This document shows, one piece after another, positions 1 through 9,963 of a stretch of DNA of 64,000 nt. This stretch comes from Glandiceps talaboti. Its lineage: Eukaryota > Hemichordata > Enteropneusta > Spengelidae. The stretch lies in NCBI RefSeq assembly GCF_964340395.1, contig NC_135564.1, forward strand, positions 8,985,361-9,049,360, in the 5' to 3' direction. Each line of letters begins with the position of its first letter. The stretch's first letter is position 1. The position numbers and the translations under genes are program-made. The notes below the pieces were generated by a model, which was not told the DNA's origin, made no database searches, and saw nothing but the letters and a program-made list of their open reading frames with translations.

Positions 1-49
1 TTGCACTATTATTATTAATTGATGAATGCACAGTACGTTTTAAAATTGA

Positions 50-80
50 CCCCCCCCCCCCACACACACACACACACACA
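50..80. repeat. poly-C followed by (CA)n microsatellite
   Basis: A run of about 12 C is followed directly by about nine CA units. The same compound poly-C/(CA)n structure recurs at 23896-23930. Confidence 0.95.
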
Positions 81-138
81 TGCAACAACAACAAAAGCGC
101 CAGCATGCAGCACACTGCGCCGTCTGCAAGAGAGGAAA

Positions 139-180
139 TGACGTCACTATTAGTGGGGAGTAGCAGAAACCGAGACGTCA
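139..180. promoter_or_regulatory. CRE palindrome and CRE half-site
   Basis: TGACGTCA at 139-146 is the full CREB/ATF palindrome and ACGTCA at 175-180 is a half-site. Both lie in a stretch (about 100-780) visibly richer in CpG than the rest of the window, which would fit a promoter. No TATA box or transcript start can be fixed, so the regulatory role is inference. Confidence 0.35.
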
Positions 181-1584
181 TCAGCGATGCCGGTGGATGG
201 AATAGCATCTCCGAAATAATCATTTTTATTTCTTTTCAGTGTTCCTTGCTAAATTTTAACCGTGATCACAGATTTTCTAAACCTGTATTCTCTGTATCTT
301 TTTAAATCGGTGCTATGACAATCCCGGTTGATTTTATTCTGTAATCTTCGTGCCAGCTGAGGGTGATCTGACCGTGGAGGGGAAGCATGCTGATGACTGT
401 AGGTAGGCCAGCTATCGTGTTGTACATCTCTTTCTTTCATTTATCCTCTCCACTTGTCATTTTCATTGTTTGTTATTGCAGATATTTTTAGAAATGATGC
501 GTTGAAAAGACAAATGTTTACGTATTAGGCGTTTCAGTTGCCTCAGCAGCGTCGCGTTAAGGATCGCTTTGTCAATCGCTCAGCTGCTGCAGCGACCTCG
601 ACGAATGGTGTCTTTTTCGGTGGCTGCACATGCATGCACATCTCGGCTTACTGACCGATGATCATTCATAAACATTGCTATCACACCCGTGATTGCACCT
701 ACATGTAGTGTTGTACATCGATGTGCACTCCATTTATGTATCTCAAAAGGACCAGTGACCTGAAACAGCACGGAACGGGTTTGTTTTCAGTCAACCAGCT
801 GATCTGAAAACAATTCATTCAAATTATTATTGTAATATTGATTTCGATTTGTGTATAACAGTTAAAATATTTTCAATGGTCTGCAAGGATGCAATGTAAT
901 ACCGATATGAAAAAATATCACCCCCGCACCCTGGGGTGGAAAAGAGACCAACTTTTCTGAATTTACCAAATGTACAAGTAGTTAACTGTTATGAGTAATA
1001 GAAACTTTGCATTTGGTGACATGATTTATTTAATTTTAATAACTAATTGATTTTTTATGCAAAAGTAGGGAGAGAAATTTTGCTATGAAACCACTTCAAA
1101 TGATTGATTGCATTGGACAATTAGTTACAGGCATTTAAATTGCTGTATAAACATATGCACCACATCAAGAAGGGATGTTTCCCCTCACCTTTGTAATAAT
1201 ACATCATGTCTACAATATCTTGTGTTGGTGTGTACTTGGCATGTGCGTTGAACTGCAGTAGCCCCCCAGTAGCTCTAATATGTCAGTCTCTTGACTGCCC
1301 CCTCTGGTGGAAGTCAGGACTGTTTGTTATCCTTGTTACAATCTATTTCTGACTGATTAAACGCCCATAGATGTGTGTAGAAACTTGCCCTCCTGTGATT
1401 TAATATTGGTGTATGTGACACCCAGGCACAAGTAAAAAAAATGTACATGTACATCATAGTGCACATGCAGGGCAGCTAGGTTGTGTATGGTATTTTAAAG
1501 GTACGGCAACTAAGTACCCGTTCCTGTACATGTACAATGTACATGTATGTGCATGTAGGTAGGGCGTTGTGGTTGGGTTGGTGG
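181..1584. other. unassigned; CpG-richer start, then A+T-rich DNA
   Basis: Two reading frames near the start (105-305 plus, 580-771 minus) look random. One possible 46-nt exon (357-402) has an AG acceptor, an open frame (EGDLTVEGKHADDC) and a GTAGGC donor, but nothing corroborates it. From 800 to 1584 I see no gene. Confidence 0.3.
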
Positions 1585-1665
1585 ACGTCAGTCTGCATCG
1601 CACAGTTGGTAGTGTATCCGTCTAGTGTGCTTAGTCACAGGTTTGAGTCCCGGCCCAGCCAGGCA
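1585..1665 (+). mobile_element. tRNA-derived SINE head or tRNA pseudogene
   Basis: A pol III box A-like word (TCGCACAGTTGG, 1598-1609) and a box B-like word (GGTTTGAGTCC, 1640-1650) sit at tRNA spacing and are followed by CCGGCC. The arms do not fold into a clean cloverleaf by eye, so this is more likely a SINE 5' part or a tRNA pseudogene than a working tRNA gene. Confidence 0.5.
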
Positions 1666-2136
1666 CAACTTTTCTCCTTTACTACAATATGGCAGCGAGG
1701 ATAGGATTCGACTCCATGCCAACAAATGTATGTGTAACAGGGCAACTGTTTACATCACAATTGACTTTTTTATTCTCAAATCCATCAGCGTAGAATCAGT
1801 ATGTGTGACCAAGTCCATATGTAAACATGATGTAGGCAGTACTAGTAGTCAATGAGATGCTCACTACCTGCTGAAATTAATCATGTTATTGTTACGGTTG
1901 TGACTGAGAATTTTTACGTCAATCACACGTCATTTCACAAATATAAATAAAGCAACTTGTGAGTAGTAAACACTTTATCAGTACACAGTAAAAATTCTTA
2001 TGCAATGATGTTCCTTTCGCCTATAATATATGTTGGAGATAAAATTGATTTAACCTCAGATTTCATGTGTGTATGTGACATGTGTGTGCATGCATGTGTA
2101 CAAACATGTATGTGCATACATGCATGCATGTGTGCA
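1666..2136. other. no gene seen
   Basis: A+T-rich sequence with only short chance frames. A possible SINE body may extend into the first 100 bases. Confidence 0.4.
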
Positions 2137-2185
<49 letters not shown>

Positions 2186-2316
2186 GTCTGTCCAGTCATT
2201 TATCTAGCCATCAATCCATCCATCTACCTGTCCATCCATCTATCCATCCATCCATCCATCCATCCATCCATCTATCCATCCATCCATCCATCCATCCATC
2301 CATCCATCCATCCATC
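2137..2316. repeat. (CTGT)n then (CATC)n microsatellites
   Basis: About twelve CTGT units (2137-2184) are followed after a short spacer by a long CATC/CCAT array with a few variant units (2211-2316). Long reading frames over them are simple-repeat translations. Confidence 0.95.
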
Positions 2317-2695
2317 TTGTAACCCAACCAGCTGCCCAACCTTCAGTATCCATCTTTATCACTTCTCTGTAAGTTCTATCTTGTTAAACTGTGGAAAAAA
2401 ATTACAAATGTGTTGATTAATTAAGCCACAAATATTCAAATTTATCATTTTATTTTAAAAAGTGAAGAAATATTATAATAATATAATCATGATACTTTTC
2501 TTGTATGTCTTTTGATTCACAATTCAGTTGATTAATCTTGTTTCCGCTCTTTATTTGATTTAGAAGTATGTATAATTTGATTACTTCTTTGCCCACAACA
2601 CAAACTGACTACAAAAAACCTGTAGTAGCCAGACAGGTGAAATATTGGATTTAGGCTTTGTCAGCTTTCAGGAAATGCTAATTACGGCTCGAAAT
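2317..2695. other. no gene seen
   Basis: A+T-rich single-copy-looking DNA between the microsatellite and family B copy 1. Confidence 0.4.
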
Positions 2696-2952
2696 TAACG
2701 GTAGTCCCGTGTCCGCAGACTGCCGATTTTTTTCATCGGGCTACCACATGTTACAGCTTGTAGCTGACTACCACTGATTATGCAATGATTCAAAGGATGG
2801 AAGATTTACAGAGTATGACACATATTTCCAATAGAGGAACTCTGTTTTCAGTTCTGGAACATATAGGACTTTTGGTCACAATCCTTGGGCTACCACTTTT
2901 CCGAAATTGGTAGCCCACTGGGATTACCAAAGGAAAAAGTTCATTTCGAGCT
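2696..2952 (+). mobile_element. family B MITE, copy 1
   Basis: It starts GGCTCGAAATTAACGGTAGT and ends with the inverted form (GGGATTACCAAAGG...TTTCGAGC), giving a terminal inverted repeat of about 25 bp with small mismatches. The 257-bp element aligns throughout with copy 2 at 6968-7224, and one end recurs at 34913-34970. It has no coding capacity, so it is a non-autonomous DNA transposon by structure. The superfamily is unknown because no clear target duplication is seen. Confidence 0.75.
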
Positions 2953-3039
2953 CTACCAATCTGTATGCCTAGGCCATCCAGGTTCCAGTTAAATCATATC
3001 TTTTACACTAGATGTTAACCTTTATGTTTGTTTTACCAG

Positions 3040-3243
3040 CATTGTTGACGAGTCCTGTGACAAAACTGGGGTTTGACCAGGTGTTCGGTATTATTTGCAT
3101 ACTAATGTTCATACTATAGCAGTGTTTGTATCTGGGTCATTTGTAGAACTGACTGTGCTGTGTTTGTTGTTCTACATCAATAGACAGATGATGTTGAGCA
3201 GTGGCAGCAGGAACTCATCAAATACCTAAATGATTCGCAGTAA
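3040..3243 (+). CDS. two candidate 3' exons of an unrecognised gene
   Basis: Exon 3040-3080 follows a pyrimidine-rich acceptor (TTTGTTTTACCAG), reads LLTSPVTKLGFDQ and ends on a CAG/GTGTTC donor. The next exon, 3184-3243, follows an AATAG acceptor, starts in the matching phase, reads TDDVEQWQQELIKYLNDSQ and stops at TAA. The 103-bp intron is short but plausible. The joined C-terminus looks like a charged amphipathic helix, but I recognise no family. Upstream exons are not identified. Against it, the donor is weak, no AATAAA signal is seen within 600 bp, and short phase-compatible frames can arise by chance. Confidence 0.4.
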
Positions 3244-3708
3244 TAGGTTTTTTCCTGGGTCATTTCCACTTTGCATACTTTACATAGTAATCCAGGCCAC
3301 AACAGAGTCAGTTTACAGAAGTGTCAGTGCACTAAACATTAATAGTACTCTGTGTAATAGCCTATTAACTCACAAATGTGTATATCGGTTAAAATACATT
3401 TTAAATAATGCAACGTAAACGTACAATATATAGTTTGTTCTATATCATACAATATATCTGTTTTATGTCGACCTTACTTAAACCCAAATGTTTGAATCCT
3501 ATGGTCTCAGAGCACTAACTGTCTTATCAGTGGCGCAAAAGGGATTTCATCGCACAATTCTGTTGTTTAGAACCAATTTTTTTTGTTTGATACCATATTT
3601 AGCCAGACAGCTGATAATATATACATCCCTTTAATTTACATCCAATGTCAACATTATCCCACAAGTTAAAGCTGGCTAGCTGTAACTGTAGTATCATTTT
3701 TTCGAACT
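3244..3708. other. no gene seen; possible 3' UTR
   Basis: A+T-rich DNA downstream of the candidate stop codon. No canonical polyadenylation signal was noticed. Confidence 0.3.
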
Positions 3709-3864
3709 GGAATATTATTATTTTAGAACAGACAGCCAACAGTATATTCACTGAAAACTGTTAAGATACCAATAATTAGACATGTTAATTAGAAATCGAT
3801 TTTAGGTTGAAATCATAATTTCATTATGGTTCTGATTTTTTGGGTACGGACCCAAAAATCAATT
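3709..3864 (-). mobile_element. family H repeat, copy 1
   Basis: Reverse-orientation relative of 46051-46250 and 58903-59103. Shared marks are the small hairpin TTTTTGGGT...ACCCAAAAA at one end, a GACAGCCAACA/TGTTGGTTGTC block at the other, and ATTAACATGT words between. It is non-coding and of unknown class. Confidence 0.65.
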
Positions 3865-4225
3865 AGTTTAGCCTTATGATGCTGATCGTATATTACATGT
3901 ATTGTACTGGGCCTGTCACAATGTCAGAAAGTTTATATCGTTCTCTAAGTTTAAAAAAAGAATCCTTGAAAATATTGGCTTGTGATCTATTGTCTAATTG
4001 GAACGATTGAAAATAATATTGTACAAAAAAATGGCATTTTTGGTTGGCGCAAGATGGGGGTTGGGGGTGAGGTGTGGAGGGGGTTGCGCCAGCGTTATTG
4101 AAAGTATGCCCTCTATACAGTTGAATGATCACCTTCACTTTCAATATCATGTATGATGTATATTGTCCAAACATTGAAAATACAGCTTTGTGATAAACCA
4201 AACATTAGATATTGAAATTTTATTT
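3865..4225. other. no convincing gene
   Basis: A 102-codon minus-strand frame (3893-4201) exists, but its composition is low-complexity (PSTPHPQPPS from a G-rich patch) and it has no recognisable domain. Confidence 0.35.
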
Positions 4226-4554
4226 CCAACTATTTTTCTTTATTCAGTCAAGGACAATATGAGTGACCTAAGGGGTCTTTGTCACTATGAGTCGCTAGAT
4301 GAGGTTTTTTTTCACTCAAATTTTTCGGTTGAAAGAATGAAGAAAAATATTGGAGATTAATATGATTATACCATAACCAGGAATATTGAAGAAAAATAGG
4401 GGAAAGTGATGGCTGAACATTTTGACTCATATTTCAAACATAGCAGAACTAATGATGTAGGCACACATTGTCGTGTATGCACGTAGTCGTGATGTAGAGC
4501 GACCAGAGTGTAAATTCCATATTTTTTGTTCAACTTGGCTCTTGCATGGTATAA
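4226..4554 (+). mobile_element. family A hairpin-headed repeat, copy 1
   Basis: The first ~130 bp form an imperfect palindrome (TTTTTCTTTATTCAG ... GAATGAAGAAAAATATT) around a GTGACCTAAGGGG/CACTATGAGT core. A ~200-bp tail ends in TTGTTCAACTTGGCTC. The same order is seen at 15463-15780 (-), 21214-21545 (-) and 50412-50738 (+), all 318-332 bp. It has no open frame and is likely a non-autonomous element. Confidence 0.8.
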
Positions 4555-4577
4555 ACAGTATTTAGTGCTTGGAACCA

Positions 4578-4981
4578 GATTACAGGAAAAATGAAGTTGC
4601 CTTGGTGTTTCACTCATGGAACATGATACATGATGTTAACACAGAGATAGACATAGTTCAATATTCTACATGAACAATAACAGAGACACAGCACACACTG
4701 CAAGATCCCTGTGATAAGCATTACTACATGTATTTCTTTACAGTGCCGTAAAAACAGGCTTCTACTGAAACAATTACCCATGGACTTGATGATCTCAATG
4801 GCATCAATTGTTTACTTTCCAACTGATAATCAACATGGTACCTTGTTTGCCTCTCATCCCCCAGTAGGGTGGCACCTTTATAATTTCTCTAGCATTTGAT
4901 CGAAGTTGTCTCTCTCTGTGTGTAAAAAAACATCGTGTCTCATGAGTGAAACACCAAAGCGTCTTCATTTCTCCTGTAATT
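4578..4981. mobile_element. element with ~42-bp terminal inverted repeats
   Basis: Arms at 4578-4619 and 4940-4981 are inverted copies around ATGAGTGAAACACCAA, with a few mismatches. The 404-bp interval contains the coding-looking frame 4744-4899. It sits directly beside family A copy 1. One copy only in this window. Confidence 0.6.
4744..4899 (+). CDS. exon-like frame inside an inverted-repeat element
   Basis: It follows a fair acceptor (TTTCTTTACAG), opens with CRKNRLLLKQLPMDLMIS and runs 51 codons to TGA. A GTACCT donor could end it after about 31 codons. The family is not recognised. Because it lies between the two arms of 4578-4981, it may be a captured exon fragment or a chance frame in transposon DNA. 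Confidence 0.25.
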   Translation, partial: CRKNRLLLKQLPMDLMISMASIVYFPTDNQHGTLFASHPPVGWHLYNFSSI

Positions 4982-5606
4982 CATTGTTTTCATCTAATAA
5001 GTCTGTCATTGTGGATTTCTAGATTTACCCAAAAATACATATAATTAAAGTTCACAAAATGTGACTGTCGTCCCTGTTGAAATGGCCACTGAGTGAGCTA
5101 TAGATATAAACAGGCTATGATTGTACTTACTAGAATCAAATTTGTCTTGGGACAGCTAAGGTAAAGAGGTAATTTTCTCAACATTTTCCTACAAATTTTG
5201 AGATGTCTTTATTGTGTATGCTTAGTACACTATGGCTGGTCATTAGGACAAGATTATTCTTATTATATATTTTTTTTGTATAATTTTATGTATACTTGGT
5301 GATGAAAATAAAACGAGAGTGCTAATATGTCCAAGATATTTAAAAATAAACTGAAAAATAACACTAACTAACACTGATACACAAAGACTATAATTACATC
5401 ATATATGGCACTAAAAAAAATACTCAGTAAAAGTGAAATCGCTAAAAGAGATATAACATTTATACATATGTGTGAAAGACGACAAAAAGCAATAAATATA
5501 GGAATTAATACTACAGTTCAGAAAAATGTTCCGTGATAAAGTACAAATGTAGTGAAGATAACTATCTATTATACTTGAGTCTACATGTATGTTTGAACTG
5601 TCAGTG
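4982..5606. other. no gene seen
   Basis: A+T-rich DNA; an 84-codon minus frame at its end only reads through the family G copy. Confidence 0.4.
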
Positions 5607-5760
5607 TATTTGTTAAGGGCGGTGAGCAGGTAAAATCTACCTGTGTTCCCCTGACATTTTACCATGGTTCCACACCAAAATTACAGAACTCGCTATGGAT
5701 TTAGCTTTCCAAATTTCACCAGAATTCCCTCCCCTGTTACAGGGGTTCCCAGATCTTAGC
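5607..5760 (+). mobile_element. family G repeat, copy 1
   Basis: Diagnostic core AGCAGGTAAAATCTACCTG (itself palindromic), then TTTTACCATGGTTCC and a terminal CTGTTAC..GGTTCCC..CTTAGCAAAA block. The same blocks in the same order occur at 13816-14390 (interrupted) and 33084-33240, with a core fragment at 44430-44466. Confidence 0.7.
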
Positions 5761-6349
5761 AAAAAAAAAACACCGACTGTGAGATGTTATTGATCGGCCT
5801 CAAGTCATAATGACTTATGGTTATTCCCTTAAGTGTAGAGGAGCAGGCCATAGTTAGTGATTTTTGCTCATGGAATATTCAAGATGTTGTCGCCTCACAA
5901 ATTATGAATATTGTCTCTCTGTGTCAACATGTCAGTAATTTAGATGTAGATCGGCATAGCACCTGAAAGTGCTTTGAAGATCGTATTCTGTTTCCTTGCG
6001 GGATTTTGGGTTAACTTAACAATGCATATTTCCCCGAAGGTTGAGCCACAGGGAAACAGACTGTGGTCGGGTGACCCACACGCTTGAGGGAAACTGATGT
6101 ATGATGTTGTCAGAGCTAAGAACAGAGAAATGGACAAATTCTACTGAAAATCTAGCTAAATCTCCTCCTGGGGAAAGGATGAACAGTGCGTGACAGTAGT
6201 AATCTATCATATACTGACAGGCAGTTGTAATTGGTTACTTTGTTCAGTTTACTACAAACTCGCCCTTCAGTCCGAAAGTAAGTCACACAACTACGCGATA
6301 GCATCATCATAATACTATATATTTATCATGGAAGCACTAAAAGATTCAT
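5761..6349. other. no convincing gene
   Basis: Two overlapping minus-strand frames of about 64 codons (5940-6210) have no recognisable features. Confidence 0.35.
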
Positions 6350-6462
6350 ACACAAGTTTTCTTTTTCCACTTTTTGATTGAGAAACAGACATGAAGAAGG
6401 ACAAAGTCATTTGTTCAAAATATGTCTGTTTCTCAATCAAAAGTGGAAGAAGAGAACTTGTA
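6350..6462. repeat. 113-bp hairpin (small foldback element)
   Basis: Arms of about 42 nt (6350-6393 and 6421-6462) around TGATTGAGAAACAGACAT are nearly perfect complements with a ~27-nt loop. The size and pairing resemble a foldback MITE and are also compatible with a pre-miRNA-like hairpin if transcribed. Confidence 0.8.
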
Positions 6463-6662
6463 CATCATCACAATTACATGAATATTCCAACAGCAAAACT
6501 ACAATGTAAGTGGTAGGAATGAAATGTCATGCTAAAGAAAGCAGAGAGAAATCGTAGAAATCAAGCCCTCAACTTTCTAAACTAAAGTTTTAATTGTAGT
6601 ACCCCATTTGTGAGAGTGAGTTATTATTACTACCCATAGTATAGACCTAAACCTATATATAC

Positions 6663-6815
6663 CAGGTCCTCAATTATACAGCTTGGTTTATGGGCCAAAT
6701 CATAGTTCAGATCTTTCACAATGATGTTGAACATCCAGAAACAAACGGCAACTGCGAGGCATGAATCTGCAACCTGCAGATTCCAAAGTGGCCACTTGTA
6801 CTCAAACTGTTCGAC
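6663..6815 (-). CDS. candidate internal exon of a membrane protein, unrecognised
   Basis: On the minus strand a 153-nt, phase 0-0 block starts after CTTACAAAG and ends at a CTG/GTATAT donor. It begins VEQFEYKWPLWNLQVADS, continues with a hydrophobic segment (CLAVAVCFWMFNIIV) and ends KPSCIIEDL. The tryptophan/phenylalanine-rich stretch before a likely transmembrane helix looks like real protein. The acceptor lacks a good pyrimidine tract. The WP-N-AD order faintly recalls signal peptidase II, but the spacing is wrong and I do not call it. Confidence 0.38.
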
Positions 6816-6967
6816 CTTTGTAAGATTCACATGTAAATATTTAATATATGTCAATGTTCTGTATATTTCTCACATTTCTGCAATTGGTATAATAAAAAAA
6901 AATCTTCTTCTTTTTCTCATCATGACTGACATCAACCAACTCTTAGACATGTAAGTGTTTACGTGCA

Positions 6968-7224
6968 GGGCTCGAAATTAACGGTAGTCCCGTGTCCACA
7001 GACTACTAATTCTTGTCATGGGACTATCATAATTTGCAGCTGGTAGCCCAATTAGGTTTGAAGGATGGAAGATTTACAGACACAAAATTATTTTAATAAC
7101 ACACATTTCAAATAGAGAAACTAGGACTACTACCAGTTAGGACTACTGGTCACAATCCATGGACTACCACTTTCTGAAATTGGGAGCCCACGGGGACTAC
7201 CAAAGGAAAGTGTTAATTTGGAGT
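6968..7224 (+). mobile_element. family B MITE, copy 2
   Basis: Full-length partner of 2696-2952, same orientation and same 257-bp length, with terminal inverted repeats GGGCTCGAAATTAACGGTAG / CTACCAAAGGAAAGTGTTAA. It lies just after a possible short 5' exon (ATG at 6922, frame MTDINQLLD, GTAAGT donor at 6953). Confidence 0.75.
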
Positions 7225-7562
7225 ACTGATGTGTAAATATTTGTGTATTTGTCACATATCTGCTTGGGAGAAGTCTTTTAAACGTTTTCACTTTCTCTAA
7301 CTCATGGTTCACAGTAACCTGATTCTGTCAATTACACTAGTTTTCTTAACAACTGATCATGTACTTTGTGTACATAAGGATTTAAGTAAGAATTGATTTA
7401 TTAATAATATTTATATAGTACATGGAAGTCATTAAACAAATTCTACTACATCACTCAGTACATGTATCAATTTTTAGGACCTTAAAAAGTAATTGAGTCT
7501 CAAGCAGAAATAGTTTGGATTTTAATCAAGTCTTAGCAAAACTAAATTAAGATTCAATTTAA
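7225..7562. other. no gene seen
   Basis: A+T-rich spacer between the MITE and the 42-bp minisatellite. Confidence 0.4.
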
Positions 7563-8250
7563 GTCAATAATGATATCAACCAATAGCAGACAATGATTTT
7601 GTAAGTCAATAATGATATCAACCAATAGCAGACTCTGATATCGCAAGTCAATATTGATATCAACCAATAGCAGACTATGATATTGTAAGTCAATAATGAT
7701 ATCAACCAATAGCAGACTATGATATCGCAAGTCAATAATGATATCAACCAATAGCAGACTCTGATATTGTAAGTCAATAATGATATCAACCAATAGCAGA
7801 CTCTGATATTGTAAGTCAATAATGATATCAACCAATAGCATACTCTGATATTGTAAGTCAATAATGATATCAACCAATAGCAGACTATGATATTGTAAGT
7901 CAATAATGATATCAACCAATTGCAGACTATGATTTTGTAAGTCAATAATAATATCAACCAATAGCAGACTCTGATATTGTAAGTCAATAATGATATCAAC
8001 CAATAGCAGACTATGATATTGTAAGTCAATAATGATATCAACCAATAGCAGACTATGATATTGTAAGTCAATAATGATATCAACCAATAGCAGACTATGA
8101 TATTGTAAGTCAAAAATGATATCAACCAATAGCAGACTCTGATATCGCAAGTCAATAATGATATCAACCAATAGCAGACTCTGATATTGTAAGTCAATAA
8201 TGATATCAACCAATTGCAGACTATGATTTTGTAAGTCAATAATAATATCA
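7563..8250. repeat. 42-bp minisatellite, about 16 copies
   Basis: The unit starts GTCAATAATGATATCAACCA and continues ATAGCAGACTATGATATTGTAA. Period is exactly 42, so two minus-strand frames stay open for over 200 codons without being genes. Most units carry the CCAAT word. Variation is limited to a few positions (for example TCTGATATCG), which suggests recent homogenisation. Confidence 0.97.
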
Positions 8251-9237
8251 ATACAAACTTTTTTTTGAGTACAGTGAGTTACATGTACATGTGCAGGTCA
8301 TGGATAAAGTTGATGTTTTTCCTCAGATTGGCAATTCCTTGCATAGTTAGCTTAACCATTATACAATATCATTGACATGCAAGGCCCACGTGAGTAATAA
8401 ACATATTGAAAAAACACAATTCAATTGGAAACTGTCTTTAAAGTGGTTAAACTAATTGTATGTGATACTGGTAATTCAATGCATTATTGATCTTGTAGCT
8501 ATCAATATTTATACTTTATAGTCAATTTTGAAAATGACATTAAAAAAAACGAAGGTTCTTTGTGCTGCATGTACATGTTAATAATGGAAATAGATGGGGT
8601 CTAGAATCATTGGAGTTCAACGTTAGAATCTGTTTATAATGTTATGCTTACTGAAGCATGGTTACATCGTTTGTACCGAAATGAGTTTATGATGTTGTTT
8701 ACTTGGCTCAACCCCCAGCTAACAATTGAATGGCCCAGCTGGTCAGAGACATCCACTAGTAGTAGAGATATGATTAAGTGGACACGTACATTCAGAAATG
8801 AAGAGTCTGGTTCCATTGTTACACTGGAAAATGTGTGATAACAACGAACGACGACACTCTACTTGAAATGCAGCGGCAGTTGCAAAATCATGAATTCAGG
8901 ACTTGAACCAGGACTTGAACAATGTGTGCAATGAAACTAAATATCATGAACATGTAAATTGTTACTTCCAGTTATAGTTTCACTTCAAATGTTACTTTTT
9001 GTTCTTCGTGTAACCCCATGAAATCTAAGCCGTACATTGTTCGTACAGTTCTATTCATTATCTACAGTAAGAATAGCATCTATACTTGAAGGAAACAGTT
9101 CCACTATCAAAGTGTTCTCAACCTAGCTCTTGAGTGATTTGTGAGAATGTAGAAAAACAAATATGGCGGCCTGCCTATGCAGTGTCACAATTGATCAGTG
9201 TTGTTATTTTAAATTGATATTATTAAAATCTTGAGAA
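8251..9237. other. no firm gene; overlapping antiparallel frames
   Basis: At 8634-8838 both strands are open: plus gives MLTEAWLHRLYRNEF..., minus gives MEPDSSFLNVRV.... Both look protein-like, neither has convincing splice sites, and I recognise neither. The rest shows nothing. Confidence 0.3.
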
Positions 9238-9417
9238 ATGCTACTTGGGATGACAATGTTCGAAAACCACTTGTTCAAGGCTTCAAAAATGACATATCCA
9301 AGACAAGGAAAAGACTGTTATGTGAAGCCCTGTACACCAGATATGCTGGTTAAACTAAAGGGTCTTCAGTTTTGCTTTGATGAAAGCCAGGCTAGAGGTC
9401 TGATGAATGTCAAGTGA
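9238..9417 (+). CDS. 59-codon orphan frame
   Basis: It opens MLLGMTMFENHLFKASK, contains KDCYVKPCTPDMLVKLKG and stops at TGA. The composition is protein-like. However, the sequence just downstream (GAGTTCCAAAGTGTTGGAT) resembles the repeat seen at 28245-28475, so the frame may be part of a dispersed repeat. Confidence 0.2.
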   Translation: MLLGMTMFENHLFKASKMTYPRQGKDCYVKPCTPDMLVKLKGLQFCFDESQARGLMNVK

Positions 9418-9478
9418 AAGTGAGTTCCAAAGTGTTGGATCAACTTAGGTGATTTGTTGATACATCAATGCTTGACCC

Positions 9479-9963
9479 CCAAACCAAGTGATATGTGTGA
9501 TAGCCTAATTCTACACAAACTAAGTAACATGTCTGATACAAGCCTAACTCTACACACAGCTAATTCTACACTCAAATCAAGTAACATGTCTGGTAACCTA
9601 ACTCTGTACACAAACCAAGTAAAATGTCTGATAGCCTAATTCTACACAAACTAAGTAACATGTCTGATACAAGCCTAACTCTACACACAGCTAATTCTAC
9701 ACTCAAATCAAGTAACATGTCTGGTAACCTAACTCTGCACACAAACCAAGTAAAATGTCTGATAGCCTAATTCTACACACAAACCAAGTAACATGTCTGA
9801 TAGCCTATCTCTACACACAAACCAAGTAACGTGTCTGAAAGCGTAACTGTACACATAAACCAAGTAACGTGTCTGAAACTAGCCTACAAAATGTAACTCT
9901 ACACATAAGCCAATTAACATGTCTGATAGCCCAACTCTACATACAAACCAAGTAACATGTCTT
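9479..9963. repeat. ~37-bp minisatellite
   Basis: Units of the form AACCAAGTAACATGTCTGAT followed by AGCCTAACTCTACACAC, with variants, make about 13 copies. A detached unit occurs at 10804-10836, on the far side of the block 9964-10803. Confidence 0.92.

Noticed and set aside
1297-1314. CTCF site (CCCCCTCTGGTGG)
   Set aside because: Core is similar but has two extra G/C bases relative to the consensus; left unannotated.
1585-1665. Functional tRNA gene
   Set aside because: Box A and box B are present, but I could not fold a full cloverleaf with a sensible acceptor stem; SINE head or pseudogene is the better reading.
6663-6815. Lipoprotein signal peptidase (LspA) exon
   Set aside because: WP-N-AD order is suggestive, but spacing differs from the family and animals normally lack it; a single exon cannot support it.
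7563-8250. CRISPR-like regular array
   Set aside because: Repeats are contiguous with no unique spacers, and the surrounding genome is eukaryotic. The same applies to all other tandem arrays here.
7554-8251. Two overlapping minus-strand frames of 219 and 230 codons with repeated peptides
   Set aside because: The tandem unit is exactly 42 bp, so any stop-free frame stays open. Two frames at once show it is a by-product of the minisatellite.
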